From Polynucleobacter hallstattensis (GTDB taxonomy: Bacteria > Pseudomonadota > Gammaproteobacteria > Burkholderiales > Burkholderiaceae), in the NCBI RefSeq assembly GCF_018881835.1, contig NZ_JACVPO010000001.1, positions 186,001 to 250,000 on the forward strand: a DNA stretch of 64,000 nt, given 5' to 3'. Shown one piece after another: positions 47,079-56,032 of the stretch (within the stretch, counting starts at the first letter, position 1; every line of letters begins with the position of its first letter). A program made the position numbers and the translations under genes. Below the pieces are notes generated by a model, which was given only the letters and a program-made list of their open reading frames with translations, made no database searches and was not told the DNA's origin.

Positions 47079-48689
47079 TTATTTAGAGAGATAGTCGAGC
47101 GCAACTGCTTCCGCCACCTTGATACCATCAACTCCTGCTGATAAGATTCCACCAGCATAGCCAGCGCCCTCACCTGCAGGGTAAAGGCCTTTGATATTTA
47201 AACTCTGAAGATTGCTACCCCGAGTAATGCGCAATGGTGAGGATGTGCGTGTTTCGATACCCGTTAGTACTGCATCCTTCATCGAGAATCCTTTAATCTG
47301 TTTCTCAAAAGCAGGAATCGCCTCTCGAATTGCTTCTATGACATAAGGAGGCAAGGCATCGGCGAGATCTGTCAGGTGAACGCCGGGTTTATAAGATGGA
47401 ATTACAGAACCGAATTCTGTAGAGGCTTTGCCAGCCAAGAAGTCCCCCACTAATTGACCAGGAGCTTCATAGGTAGATCCGCCTAAGTCGTATGCCTTAG
47501 ACTCCAAAGCTCTTTGAAACTCAATGCCGGCTAGAGGGCCGCCAGGATAATCTTCAGGAGTAATGCCAACCACGATACCTGCATTAGCATTACGCTCGTT
47601 ACGCGAATACTGACTCATGCCATTGGTGACAACCCGATTGGGTTCAGAGGTAGCCGCTACTACTGTTCCGCCAGGGCACATGCAGAAGCTATATACGGCA
47701 CGGCCATTCTTGGCATGATGAACTAATTTGTAATCAGCCGCGCCAATTAACTCGTTTCCAGCATGTGGTCCTAAGCGTGCTTTATCAATTAAGGATTGGG
47801 GATGCTCAATACGAAAGCCCACAGAAAACGGTTTGGCTTCCATATAAACGCCTGCCGCATGTAGAGCCTCAAAGGTATCGCGAGCGCTATGCCCCAAAGC
47901 AAGCACGACATGATTGGCAGGCAAATCAGAATGTCCTTCAATTTTGACGCCTGCAATCCGATCATCCTGAATATCAAAGCCAACTACTTTGTGCGAGAAA
48001 CGAATCTCTCCACCAAGTTCAATAATTTCTTGGCGCATTCTTTCAACAACGCCTACCAATCGAAAGGTTCCAATATGCGGCTTAGCTACATAACGAATTT
48101 CTTCGGGGGCGCCTGCTTTGATGAATTCGGCAATTACTTTACGACCGTAAAATTTCGGATCTTTAATTTGACTCCAAAGCTTGCCATCAGAAAACGTCCC
48201 TGCTCCCCCCTCACCAAATTGCACATTGGATTCTGGGTTGAGGACATTCTTGCGCCACAGACCCCAGGTATCTTGAGTACGTTCGCGTACTGGCTTGCCG
48301 CGCTCTAATACGATTGGCTTAAAACCCATCTGCGCCAACACCAAGGCAGCAAAAATTCCACAAGGGCCAAATCCAATGACAACAGGTCGATCAAAGCTAT
48401 CACTCTTCAATTGTGAGGCATTAGCCACAAAGTGATAACTCATATCCGGTGAGAGTCGAATATGAGTGTCATTCGAAAACTGTTTTAGTAATTTTTCTTC
48501 GTTCTTGACCGATAGATCCACGGTATAGATAAAGGCTAGAGCTACATTTTTTCTAGCGTCGTAGCTGCGCTTAAAAATATCAAACCGAATCAAGTCTTGA
48601 GCCTGGATATTTAAGCGCTGCAAGATCGCCTCTTCCAATGCCTCAGGGGCATGGCTGATAGGTAGGCGAAGTTCGGTAATACGGATCAT
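47079..48689 (-). CDS. FAD-dependent oxidoreductase (uncharacterised FAD-dependent dehydrogenase family)
   Basis: I chose ATG 48689 (536 aa), because the earlier GTG at 48707 only adds six residues. An N-terminal region (IRITELRLPISH, DIFKRSYDAR) precedes the FAD-binding PVVIGFGPCGIFAALVLAQMG near 100. Later motifs are FGEGGAGTFSDGKLWSQIKD and the end motif LYPAGEGAGYAGGILSAGVDG. This is the COG2509-type flavoprotein group of unknown reaction. It is divergent from yaeQ. Confidence 0.87.
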   Translation of the reverse strand: MIRITELRLPISHAPEALEEAILQRLNIQAQDLIRFDIFKRSYDARKNVALAFIYTVDLSVKNEEKLLKQFSNDTHIRLSPDMSYHFVANASQLKSDSFDRPVVIGFGPCGIFAALVLAQMGFKPIVLERGKPVRERTQDTWGLWRKNVLNPESNVQFGEGGAGTFSDGKLWSQIKDPKFYGRKVIAEFIKAGAPEEIRYVAKPHIGTFRLVGVVERMRQEIIELGGEIRFSHKVVGFDIQDDRIAGVKIEGHSDLPANHVVLALGHSARDTFEALHAAGVYMEAKPFSVGFRIEHPQSLIDKARLGPHAGNELIGAADYKLVHHAKNGRAVYSFCMCPGGTVVAATSEPNRVVTNGMSQYSRNERNANAGIVVGITPEDYPGGPLAGIEFQRALESKAYDLGGSTYEAPGQLVGDFLAGKASTEFGSVIPSYKPGVHLTDLADALPPYVIEAIREAIPAFEKQIKGFSMKDAVLTGIETRTSSPLRITRGSNLQSLNIKGLYPAGEGAGYAGGILSAGVDGIKVAEAVALDYLSK

Positions 48690-48779
48690 GGGGACTCTAC
48701 GATACACACTAAAAAGGGATAATTTTCGAAATAATACTGGGATACGCAGTGAAGACTATTTTAAGGGCGATAATATGCC

Positions 48780-49328
48780 ATGGCCCTACGCGCAACTATC
48801 CACAAAGCCGACCTTCATGTCGCAGATTCTGACCGCCACTATTACGGTAGTCACTCACTCACTATTGCCAAGCATCCTTCTGAAACCGAAGAGCGGATGA
48901 TGGTACGCATCATTGCGTTTGCCCTGCAAGCACAAGAAGAGTTAGCTTTTACTAAAGGCTTGAGCGATACCGATGAGCCCGACCTCTGGGTGAAAGACCT
49001 CACGGATGCCATTAAACTTTGGATTGAGATAGGCCAGCCTGACGAAAGACGTATTCTGAAAGCCTGTGGTCGATCTGATCAGGTTATCGTCTACTGCTAT
49101 GGCGGACATACCAGCAAAATCTGGTGGGATGGTATTGCCAATAAATTAACTCGCGCCCGCAATCTTCAGGTGATCTCCATTCCAGCAGAGCAGGCCAAAG
49201 AACTGAATAAGCTCGTCGAGCGGAGTATGGTTCTGCATGTGAATATTCAAGATGGGGAAGCATACGTTTCTTCAGATATGGGACAAGTCACTATCACCCC
49301 GGAAGTCTGGCGCAATCAACAGCAATGA
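48780..49328 (+). CDS. yaeQ: YaeQ family protein
   Basis: The 182-residue product matches YaeQ throughout: MALRATIHKADLHVADSDRH, HPSETEERMMVRIIAFAL, LWVKDLTDAIKLWIEIGQPD. The structure is reported to resemble the PD-(D/E)XK nuclease fold; its function is unresolved. The stop overlaps the start of the PIN-domain gene by 4 bases (ATGA), so the two are co-translated. Confidence 0.92.
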   Translation: MALRATIHKADLHVADSDRHYYGSHSLTIAKHPSETEERMMVRIIAFALQAQEELAFTKGLSDTDEPDLWVKDLTDAIKLWIEIGQPDERRILKACGRSDQVIVYCYGGHTSKIWWDGIANKLTRARNLQVISIPAEQAKELNKLVERSMVLHVNIQDGEAYVSSDMGQVTITPEVWRNQQQ

Positions 49329-49741
49329 GACCCGTAGTTCTAGACACCAATATCTTGCTAGATATTTTTGTCTTTAATGACAAAAGAGCCTTGCATTTAA
49401 AAGAAGTACTTTTTGATAAATCAATACGCTTCATAGCTAGCCAGAAAGCAATTGAAGAGTTTGCTGATGTCCTCTCGCGTCCTCTGTTTAAGCTTGATGA
49501 ACAAACTCAAGTAGGTCTTCTGGCTCAATGGCAATCTATCGCAGAGCAGCAGGATGATTCAAATTTAGCTCCCGCACCCTGGAAATGCAAAGATCCAGAT
49601 GATCAGATCTTCTTGGATTTAGCCTATCAACTTAAGCCCACGATACTGATTAGCAAAGATAACGCAGTACTTCAAATTGCTAGTAGAGCGGCCTCAGAAA
49701 ACATTCTGATTACCAGCGATTACAACGCCTTTAGGCTATAG
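49325..49741 (+). CDS. PIN-domain putative ribonuclease (toxin-like)
   Basis: The 138-residue product has the PIN acidic set: [12 protein letters not shown] near the N-terminus, Glu/Asp in [24 protein letters not shown] and the C-terminal [13 protein letters not shown] proteins of this group are often toxins that cut RNA. The upstream partner is yaeQ, which is not a known antitoxin, so toxin activity is unproven. Its 3' end overlaps the convergent luciferase-like gene by 11 bases. Confidence 0.82.
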   Translation: MRPVVLDTNILLDIFVFNDKRALHLKEVLFDKSIRFIASQKAIEEFADVLSRPLFKLDEQTQVGLLAQWQSIAEQQDDSNLAPAPWKCKDPDDQIFLDLAYQLKPTILISKDNAVLQIASRAASENILITSDYNAFRL

Positions 49742-50747
49742 AACTAAAGCGCAAGCCTTTGGCAGCTTCAGCAGCAATTTCAAAGGACTTGAGGCGAGCT
49801 TGATGGTCATAAATTTGACCTGTGATGATGATTTCATTAGCGCCGGTCTGATCTAGCCAATACTGCATCTCTTTTCTGACGGTCTGTAAAGATCCAACAG
49901 CAGAACAGCGCAAAGTCTGAGCAGCAGTCATTTTTTCATGTGGCTCGCAGAAGTGATCTATATCTTCTATTGGGGGAGGTAACTGCCCGCGGGTATTGCG
50001 GCGCATACGAATAACGTTTTGCTGCAAGGTTGTAAATAGATGAGCAGCCTCTTGATCGGTATCAGCAGCGACTACATTCATCAGAAATGCGCAATAGGGT
50101 TTGGCTAACTTATCTGACGGCTTAAATAGTTCGCGATAGGTGGACATAGCATCCAATAATTGCTCGGGTGCAAAATGTGACGCAAATGCATAAGGCAAAC
50201 CAAAGTGAGCCGCCAGTTGAGCGCCATACAAGCTAGAGCCTAATATCCAAATCGGCACCTCGGTATCCATACCTGGAATAGCCTTCACAACTTGCCCCTC
50301 TTGAATGGGGCCGAAGTAATGTTGCAGCTCGCGCACATCCTGCGGAAACCGGTCATCGCTCCCAAGCAAATCTCTCCGTAAGGCTCTAGCCGTCATTTGA
50401 TCTGACCCTGGCGCACGCCCCAAGCCTAGCTCAATTCTGCCAGGGTAAATAGATGCCAAAGTGCCAAATTGTTCTGCGATCACTAAAGGAGCATGATTTG
50501 GCAACATCACACCACCCGACCCAACGAGAATAGTTTTTGTACCGCCAGCAATATAAGCAATCAAAACAGCAGTGGCAGAGCTAGCATTACCCGTCATATT
50601 GTGGTGCTCAGCCACCCAATAGCGGGTGTAGCCTAAAGCCTCCGCATGTTGGGCAACATCTAAAGAGTTTCGCAAGGCATCTGCAGCAGTAAATCCCTCT
50701 GGGATCGGAGATATATCTAGAATGGAGTATGGAACGCAATTTGCCAT
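49731..50747 (-). CDS. LLM-class (luciferase-like) flavin-dependent monooxygenase
   Basis: The 338-residue product is a bacterial-luciferase-like TIM-barrel protein: [54 protein letters not shown] and [12 protein letters not shown] are typical of the YhbW-like subgroup. It uses reduced FMN; the organic substrate cannot be read from sequence. It is convergent with the PIN gene and divergent from the DUF1653 gene. Confidence 0.92.
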   Translation of the reverse strand: MANCVPYSILDISPIPEGFTAADALRNSLDVAQHAEALGYTRYWVAEHHNMTGNASSATAVLIAYIAGGTKTILVGSGGVMLPNHAPLVIAEQFGTLASIYPGRIELGLGRAPGSDQMTARALRRDLLGSDDRFPQDVRELQHYFGPIQEGQVVKAIPGMDTEVPIWILGSSLYGAQLAAHFGLPYAFASHFAPEQLLDAMSTYRELFKPSDKLAKPYCAFLMNVVAADTDQEAAHLFTTLQQNVIRMRRNTRGQLPPPIEDIDHFCEPHEKMTAAQTLRCSAVGSLQTVRKEMQYWLDQTGANEIIITGQIYDHQARLKSFEIAAEAAKGLRFSSIA

Positions 50748-50780
50748 CTACAGATCATACTAAGAAAGCGATTTTTTGAC

Positions 50781-51020
50781 ATGAGTAAACTAGAGACGCC
50801 AACGATGCCAAAGATGGCAGATGCTAATGACGGCCTCTTTAAGCCAGGTGCTAAGCTAAGACACATTAAGACGGGCGGCTTTTATAAGGTGGTATTACTT
50901 GCTAACGTCGAAGCTAATTTAGAGCCAGCCTATGTCTATGAATCCCTTCAGTCGCACGATTTTTGGATAAGACCAAAAGCGGAAATGGAGGACGGTCGAT
51001 TTGAATTGGTCGACGCTTAA
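50781..51020 (+). CDS. DUF1653-like small protein
   Basis: The 79-residue product has KPGAKLRHIKTGGFYKVV, AYVYESLQSHDFWIRPKAEM and a short C-terminal strand, which fits the DUF1653 pattern (a single small beta domain). Function is unknown. It is 21 bases upstream of slyX on the same strand. Confidence 0.72.
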   Translation: MSKLETPTMPKMADANDGLFKPGAKLRHIKTGGFYKVVLLANVEANLEPAYVYESLQSHDFWIRPKAEMEDGRFELVDA

Positions 51021-51041
51021 GATAAAGATAAGGAAACTGAC

Positions 51042-51245
51042 ATGACCGATGATCGCATCACCAATCTTGAAATCAAACTCAGCTTTACTGAGGATTTGAT
51101 TGATCAACTCAATCAAACAATCTATCAGCAACAACAACAAATTGAATTTTTGTATCGTGAGCTCAAATCCATCAAGGAACAGGCTAGCGGTGGAGATAGT
51201 GCAGGTAATGGCAGCCTAAAAGATGAAATTCCTCCACACTATTAA
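51042..51245 (+). CDS. slyX: SlyX family coiled-coil protein
   Basis: The 67-residue product is a short coiled coil with the SlyX pattern: RITNLEIKLSFTEDLIDQLN, a Gln-rich stretch and the C-terminal PPHY end. An AAGGAAAC motif precedes the ATG. Its role is unknown beyond an association with slyD in E. coli. It may share a transcript with the DUF1653 gene. Confidence 0.87.
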   Translation: MTDDRITNLEIKLSFTEDLIDQLNQTIYQQQQQIEFLYRELKSIKEQASGGDSAGNGSLKDEIPPHY

Positions 51246-51299
51246 GCCCTGATAACATTTGTCATGGATAACGTAGTCTTATAAAGAAGGACACTCATC

Positions 51300-51647
51300 A
51301 TGGGTAACTTAGTACCATTTTTAGTCCAGTGGAGCTTAACTTCCCTATCCCTTTGGGTAGCTAGCTATCTATTTAGTGGCTTACGCTTTGCAGATGGTGG
51401 CTCGCTCTTGATTGCCGCTCTGCTACTTGGATTCGCAAACGCAGTAGTAAAGCCCTTATTAATTCTCTTCACGCTCCCACTGACAGTCCTCACCATGGGA
51501 TTGTTTCTTCTGGTAGTGAATGCCTTAATGCTGATGTTGGTGTCTGCACTAGTGAGCGGCTTTACGATTTCTAGCTTCTGGACTGCATTCTTTGCCAGTA
51601 TCTTTATTTCTTTATTCAGCCTCTTTATCAGCGGATTACTACTTTAA
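51300..51647 (+). CDS. Phage-holin-4-superfamily (PF04020-type) membrane protein
   Basis: The 115-residue product has four hydrophobic segments: LVQWSLTSLSLWVASYLFSG, LLIAALLLGFANAVVKPLL, VLTMGLFLLVVNALMLMLVSAL and WTAFFASIFISLFSLFISG. The ANAVVKPLLILFTLPLTVLT motif is typical of the conserved four-helix family that databases call mycobacterial phage holin. No phage genes are near, so it is most likely an ordinary inner-membrane protein. Confidence 0.87.
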   Translation: MGNLVPFLVQWSLTSLSLWVASYLFSGLRFADGGSLLIAALLLGFANAVVKPLLILFTLPLTVLTMGLFLLVVNALMLMLVSALVSGFTISSFWTAFFASIFISLFSLFISGLLL

Positions 51648-51650
51648 GAA

Positions 51651-53465
51651 TTACTCCGCTCCAGGATAAATATTAGACCAGGGGTGAAGCGCATCGCGGC
51701 ACGGGCTTCTCTTTGAAGTCATTGATCTGGCATTCTCAGCCAAAATACTTGCGCCGCCCGTTAAAAAACCAAGTCCAATAGAGACTGCGCTATTCACTAC
51801 TCCAGCTTGATTGATACCTGCCTTTGGATTTGCTAATGTCCCACCCATCTTTACCATTCCAGTTAAATCCAAGCCAGTTGTGAGGCCTGATTTCTCTTGT
51901 GGATCAATAGTGAGATTAATAGCCTCCGTCTTCAGATTAATAGAGCCAGCTAAAGCCACATCCAACCTATCGGTTTCAACTCCAACTGACTTAGCTATAT
52001 TAATCTGGCCGTTGTTAATTGGTAAATAAGCAACCGCACACTCTAAAATCGTCTCACTAGTTTTTTTACGTAGTGGGTTCATCGAATCCAACAGCGTCAC
52101 TACGAAATCACCAGCATCATTTAAAAAATTCGTACCCATACGAGCCTGGTTAATACTCAACTGAATCTTGCCATTTAAATTTGATGCCATTTGATGCAAA
52201 CTACTTCCAGATGTTTTCACATCAAACGCCATCTTCATACTGCCCCCGCTCACCTTGGAGCCCGGGTCAAGTCTAGCTAATAAGTTTTCCAGCGTGAAAT
52301 CCTTAGTCACCCCTTTGGCTGTGATTATGGGGGTTGCAGTATCGAACCCTGTGAGCTTAATCTGTAAATCAGCACTTCCCTTGCCCATCTCCAACCTCAG
52401 ATTTGGAATATCAATTGCGCTGCCATTCAATTGCAAGGTAGCTTGAAGATTTTCAATGGGCTTACGTTTTGGCAAATTCAATTCGACAATATTGATTACG
52501 ATTTTTCCCTTGGCTTGGGGTAGCACATCAAATGGAATCTTCTCATTGCTAAATAAGTACTTAGGCTGTGGATTTTGGGCTTGATGCACGACTGTTACTG
52601 ACTTGGCGCCATCTAAAGCACGCGGAGGATAATTGGGGGACACCCCAAAGATGGGCCAGTCAAATGCTTTGCTACTGAATGCCAAATTGATTGTTGGTAA
52701 GGTCTTCTGATTCTTGCTTAACTCACCTTGAATCATCATAGACTTGCCATTCATGGTGAGGTTCAGGTCGACTGGGAATTGCGCCGAGGAAACATTCCAC
52801 TCCTTGAGCAATCTAGAAAGTGAGCCCGTTTTTCCGCTGAGCTCAAGAGCTTGTTCTTGAAGCTTCATGTTGAGGGAGATGGCTGTTTTATCGCTACTAT
52901 CTGCCAACGATAAACGCTGAATTTGGTAGCTTGAAATAGTGTTTGAGGGATCTTGATACTGAATTTGAGCATCCGTAATCGAAACACTATCCATGGGGAT
53001 TAAATCATCGCTAACAGACGAGGTTTCTGTATTGCTTTGAGCGCTGGAAGACTCCCTAGGAGCGTCTGCACTGAAATCCCAATTAGCTTTACCAGTCCCA
53101 TTTTTTTGAAGAAATAGCTCCAGACCAACAAGCTTCACACTGCCAACCTCAATACGCTTACTCAGTAGCGGCAGAGTTTTAATACTTAAATCAATTCGCT
53201 TGAGCGTCAGCATCTCAGAATGAGATCCCCAAGATGCATTACTCAGACTTAAACTCTCTGCGGAAACAGAAATCCCCGGAAAAAAACTTAAGCGTACTGG
53301 GCCGGTGATTTTTAGATCTCTTCCAGTAGCATTTTTTACAGAGGAAGAGAGTAATTTGGTCAGCTGTGCTGGATCTACCGTTGAGGCTGTGTACCATGCC
53401 CCTATTGCAATAAGAATAATTAGTCCACCTAAGGCGCAAATAGTGGTTTTGACTAATTTACTCAT
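51651..53465 (-). CDS. AsmA family protein
   Basis: The 604-residue product has an N-terminal membrane anchor (TTICALGGLIILIAIGAWYT) and the AsmA N-terminal domain (LLSSSVKNATGRDLKITGPV, LSFFPGISVSAESLSLSNA). A long beta-rich region follows, then the AsmA C-terminal motif (GSKVSGGSMKMAFDVKTSGS, LNGKIQLSINQARM). AsmA-like proteins are inner-membrane-anchored periplasmic proteins linked to outer-membrane assembly and possibly lipid transport. It is convergent with the holin-like gene, with stops 3 bases apart. Confidence 0.9.
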   Translation of the reverse strand: MSKLVKTTICALGGLIILIAIGAWYTASTVDPAQLTKLLSSSVKNATGRDLKITGPVRLSFFPGISVSAESLSLSNASWGSHSEMLTLKRIDLSIKTLPLLSKRIEVGSVKLVGLELFLQKNGTGKANWDFSADAPRESSSAQSNTETSSVSDDLIPMDSVSITDAQIQYQDPSNTISSYQIQRLSLADSSDKTAISLNMKLQEQALELSGKTGSLSRLLKEWNVSSAQFPVDLNLTMNGKSMMIQGELSKNQKTLPTINLAFSSKAFDWPIFGVSPNYPPRALDGAKSVTVVHQAQNPQPKYLFSNEKIPFDVLPQAKGKIVINIVELNLPKRKPIENLQATLQLNGSAIDIPNLRLEMGKGSADLQIKLTGFDTATPIITAKGVTKDFTLENLLARLDPGSKVSGGSMKMAFDVKTSGSSLHQMASNLNGKIQLSINQARMGTNFLNDAGDFVVTLLDSMNPLRKKTSETILECAVAYLPINNGQINIAKSVGVETDRLDVALAGSINLKTEAINLTIDPQEKSGLTTGLDLTGMVKMGGTLANPKAGINQAGVVNSAVSIGLGFLTGGASILAENARSMTSKRSPCRDALHPWSNIYPGAE

Positions 53466-53705
53466 GATTAAGTGATTCTAAAGTACCTACCAGCCCTAGA
53501 CTAGGATTGATTTTTATATTACTAGGTTTGATGGCTTACGGCCCGTAAGTAGCCTTAGCTTTTTTTGAAGCTGAAATCAATTGGGCGCTCACACTCGATA
53601 TTGCAAGGTAAATCCCCATATCAGTATCAGCAAAAGTAGAAAGATCTGAAGTAAGATCAAAGGTGCAATAAGCACATTAACTACCAATAGGAAGGGCAAT
53701 AGACC

Positions 53706-54566
53706 ATGGCTACAAAGAAGTCTCCAGCAAAAAAGAAAGTAGCTACCAAGGTGGTAAAAAAAGCCCCTGCAAAGAAAGCCGTTAAAAAAGTTACCGCCAA
53801 GAAGGTAGTAGCCAAAAAGGCCGTCAAAAAGGTAGTGAAAAAAACAGTGGGCAAAAAGCCAGTAGCTAAAAAGGCGATTAAGAAAGTAGTGGCGAAGAAG
53901 CCGGCAGCCAAAAAGCCAGCTCCAAAGAAAGCTGCGAAGAAATCCCCTAAAGTAGCTGCGCCCAAGAAACTCAAAGTCGATCAGTACGGACTCGAGGAAG
54001 ATGATGAGTTTTACGGCCTGTACTTTGCCAAATCTACTAATAAGGGTTTAGTTGAAGTAAAACCTTGTACGTTCTCGCTAATGTATTGGTGGAAAGGCTT
54101 GCTTGGCTATCCTGACATGATTGAGATTTCTAAAGATAGCAATACAGCAATGTTGCAGTTTGAGTCCACCTTTGGCGGTGGCGATTCTGGTGAGACAGAG
54201 TTGACAGAGAAAGATGTGTTCGATGTTGACCACATTATTGAAATCGACGAACAAGAGCATTTAGTTTCTCTTTACTCTTACGTTCCTATTCCCGTGCCAG
54301 AAAAGCTGATTGGTGCATTAGGCCTCTCTATTTTGAATATCAATCCAGAAACTCGTTATGGCAGCCTGGAGATTTGTTCTACTGATAACGAAGAAGGTGC
54401 GAATGAGCACTTCCTACGCTATCGTGCAGCTACTTATTTGCGTGGCGTGAAATCTGGCAAGGTTGAGGCGATTGAAAGCATGGTCACCAATGGTTCAGAG
54501 TTCTTTGGCTTAGCTTTAGATGCAATGTGCGTTAATAAATCAATTAAGAAATGGCTACTGAGCTAA
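53706..54566 (+). CDS. Histone H1-like basic tail fused to an unknown globular domain
   Basis: The 286-residue product is two-part. Residues 1-90 are a Lys/Ala/Val/Pro-rich tail with repeated AKK, VKK and PAKK units, about 40 percent Lys, like bacterial H1-type DNA-binding proteins. Residues 91-286 are mixed and acidic (LEEDDEFYGLYFAKSTNKG, MYWWKGLLGYPDMIEIS, LTEKDVFDVDHIIEIDEQEH, NPETRYGSLEICSTDNEEGA) and I do not recognise a family. The tail should bind nucleic acid non-specifically. A GGAAGGGC motif lies about 9 bases before the ATG. The gene stands alone. Confidence 0.78.
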   Translation: MATKKSPAKKKVATKVVKKAPAKKAVKKVTAKKVVAKKAVKKVVKKTVGKKPVAKKAIKKVVAKKPAAKKPAPKKAAKKSPKVAAPKKLKVDQYGLEEDDEFYGLYFAKSTNKGLVEVKPCTFSLMYWWKGLLGYPDMIEISKDSNTAMLQFESTFGGGDSGETELTEKDVFDVDHIIEIDEQEHLVSLYSYVPIPVPEKLIGALGLSILNINPETRYGSLEICSTDNEEGANEHFLRYRAATYLRGVKSGKVEAIESMVTNGSEFFGLALDAMCVNKSIKKWLLS

Positions 54567-54577
54567 GGGGCTATTAC

Positions 54578-54847
54578 TTAATAGGTATTGCACACAAAAA
54601 TGTAGGTCATAGGAAAGCGGTCGTTCACTGTTTTACGAGTTTCGACAATAGTAGCGCTTCGCTTTCCTAGTTTTTTACACTCCTCTGCTGCAGCTGCTTG
54701 AGCCTCAGTATCTTTGGCGGATTTGGGGGCATGTACCCCAACGGTTCCATCTGACTGTCGATAGACTCCAAACTCGCTTGGGGGTGTTGCACAAGCAAAC
54801 ATGGTCATTGAGACAACAAACACCAAAGCACCCGAAATAATTTTCAT
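54578..54847 (-). CDS. Small lipoprotein of unknown function
   Basis: The 89-residue product has a lipoprotein signal with a hydrophobic core (GALVFVVSMTM) and lipobox FACA, so Cys19 should be lipidated. The mature part (EFGVYRQSDGTVGVHAPK, AAAAEECKKLGKRS) carries two more Cys that could form a disulfide. I do not recognise a family. It is convergent with the H1-fusion gene. Confidence 0.75.
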   Translation of the reverse strand: MKIISGALVFVVSMTMFACATPPSEFGVYRQSDGTVGVHAPKSAKDTEAQAAAAEECKKLGKRSATIVETRKTVNDRFPMTYIFVCNTY

Positions 54848-54912
54848 ATCGAAATCCAGATCTTTTGAATAATGGATTCATTCTAGCCATCTTTAGCTCT
54901 AGTAAATAGATT

Positions 54913-55968
54913 TTACTTATACCCAACACGATCAAGTAAGCGTTGAGCGGCAATTTGATTCCTGCCGATCGCCGCAATAGAGATATTTTCCGCCTTGAAC
55001 GGACCCAATATTTTGAGGCCTTCATTTTCAATTTTGACTGACTTCACCACAGGCCACTCATTATTGCCGTTAGCAAAATACTCTTGCGCAGAGTCACTTG
55101 CCAAGTATTCAAGAAATTGTTTTGCAGCCTGTGGATGCGGTGCACTCTTAGCAACCCCACCCCCCGCAATATTGATGTGCGCACCAGTTGTCTGCTGATT
55201 TGGCCAAATAAATCCAATTTTAGAAATAATCGCCTGATCTTCTGGCTTAGTTGAGCGTAAGAGCCTGACCAAGTAATAAGAATTTGTTAAAGCAACACCG
55301 CATTCGCCTGAGGCTACCGCCTTGATTTGATCGGTATCACCGCCTCTTGGAGGACGAGCCATATTGGCTACCATGCCCTTGGCCCACTCCTCAGTAGTAG
55401 TCTCGCCACGACGTTCAATCATTGCGCCGATTAAAGACAACATGTAGGGATGGGCGCCTGAGCGCGTACACACCTTACCTTTATTCATGGGCTCAGCTAA
55501 CTTCTCATAAGTATCAACGTCTTGTGGATTTACTTTTGCTTTGTTGTAGACCACCAGACGTGCTCTGGTTGAAAAGCCAAACCAAGTTGATCCCTCTGGC
55601 TCAGACTGAGAACGCAAGTTTGGCGGAATACGACTCTCTAAATACTTTGACTGTATTGGCTTAAAGAAACCATCGATTTGAGCGCGCCACAATCGAGCTG
55701 CGTCCACCATCAAAATCACATCTGCTGGACTATTAGCACCTTCGCTTTTTAATCTCTCCGCTAAAGCATTATCGTCAGCCTCAATACGGTTGATCTTGAT
55801 GCCGGTCTTTTTAGTGAAGTCACTGTAGAGCGCCTCATCAGTTTGATAGTGACGAGCTGAGTAGAGATTGAGTTCTTTCGCTTCTTGAGCCTGCAAAGGC
55901 AATGCTAAAAAAGCGCTCAAGACCAATCCAGAGTTGCCTAGGAATTTTCTTATTAGTGGGTTTGTCAT
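54913..55968 (-). CDS. fbpA: Ferric iron ABC transporter periplasmic binding protein (FbpA/FutA-like)
   Basis: The 351-residue product has a signal peptide (NSGLVLSAFLALPLQA) and the family 1 iron-binding fold. ELNLYSARHYQTDEALYSDF holds the N-terminal Tyr/His ligand region, and GVALTNSYYLVRLL supplies the Tyr pair that coordinates Fe3+. It captures ferric iron for the FbpBC importer. It lies 62 bases downstream of the permease gene, with a Fur-box-like sequence between, so it may have its own iron-responsive promoter. Confidence 0.93.
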   Translation of the reverse strand: MTNPLIRKFLGNSGLVLSAFLALPLQAQEAKELNLYSARHYQTDEALYSDFTKKTGIKINRIEADDNALAERLKSEGANSPADVILMVDAARLWRAQIDGFFKPIQSKYLESRIPPNLRSQSEPEGSTWFGFSTRARLVVYNKAKVNPQDVDTYEKLAEPMNKGKVCTRSGAHPYMLSLIGAMIERRGETTTEEWAKGMVANMARPPRGGDTDQIKAVASGECGVALTNSYYLVRLLRSTKPEDQAIISKIGFIWPNQQTTGAHINIAGGGVAKSAPHPQAAKQFLEYLASDSAQEYFANGNNEWPVVKSVKIENEGLKILGPFKAENISIAAIGRNQIAAQRLLDRVGYK

Positions 55969-56012
55969 TGCTGCATTTGCGATCAGAATCAGATTAAATC
56001 TAATGTATCACA

Positions 56013-56032
56013 AATACGAATGATTATCAATT
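56013..56032 (-). promoter_or_regulatory. Candidate Fur box upstream of fbpA
   Basis: On the minus strand the sequence contains TTGATAATCATTCG. Its GATAATCATT is identical to the central 10 bases of the Fur consensus, but the left arm matches weakly. It lies 45-64 bases before the fbpA start, partly over the permease stop codon, a suitable place for iron-repressed control. Confidence 0.5.

Noticed and set aside
51300-51647. Holin-like gene as a sign of prophage
   Set aside because: No lysin, capsid, integrase or att-like repeats are nearby; this four-helix family is widespread in bacterial chromosomes.
53534-53560. Inverted repeat CTTAC-GGCCC-GTAAG between the AsmA gene and the H1-fusion gene
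   Set aside because: The stem is only 5 bases and no T run or promoter follows in a useful position.
53752-53960. Lysine-codon repeats as a DNA repeat array or CRISPR
   Set aside because: The repeats are irregular, lie in frame and encode the basic tail; no constant repeat-spacer lengths are seen.
53681-53974. A 97-codon Phe/Ala/Thr-rich minus-strand frame
   Set aside because: It is the mirror of the Lys/Ala-rich repeats of the H1-like tail (AAG/GCC codons read as CTT/GGC), not a membrane protein gene.
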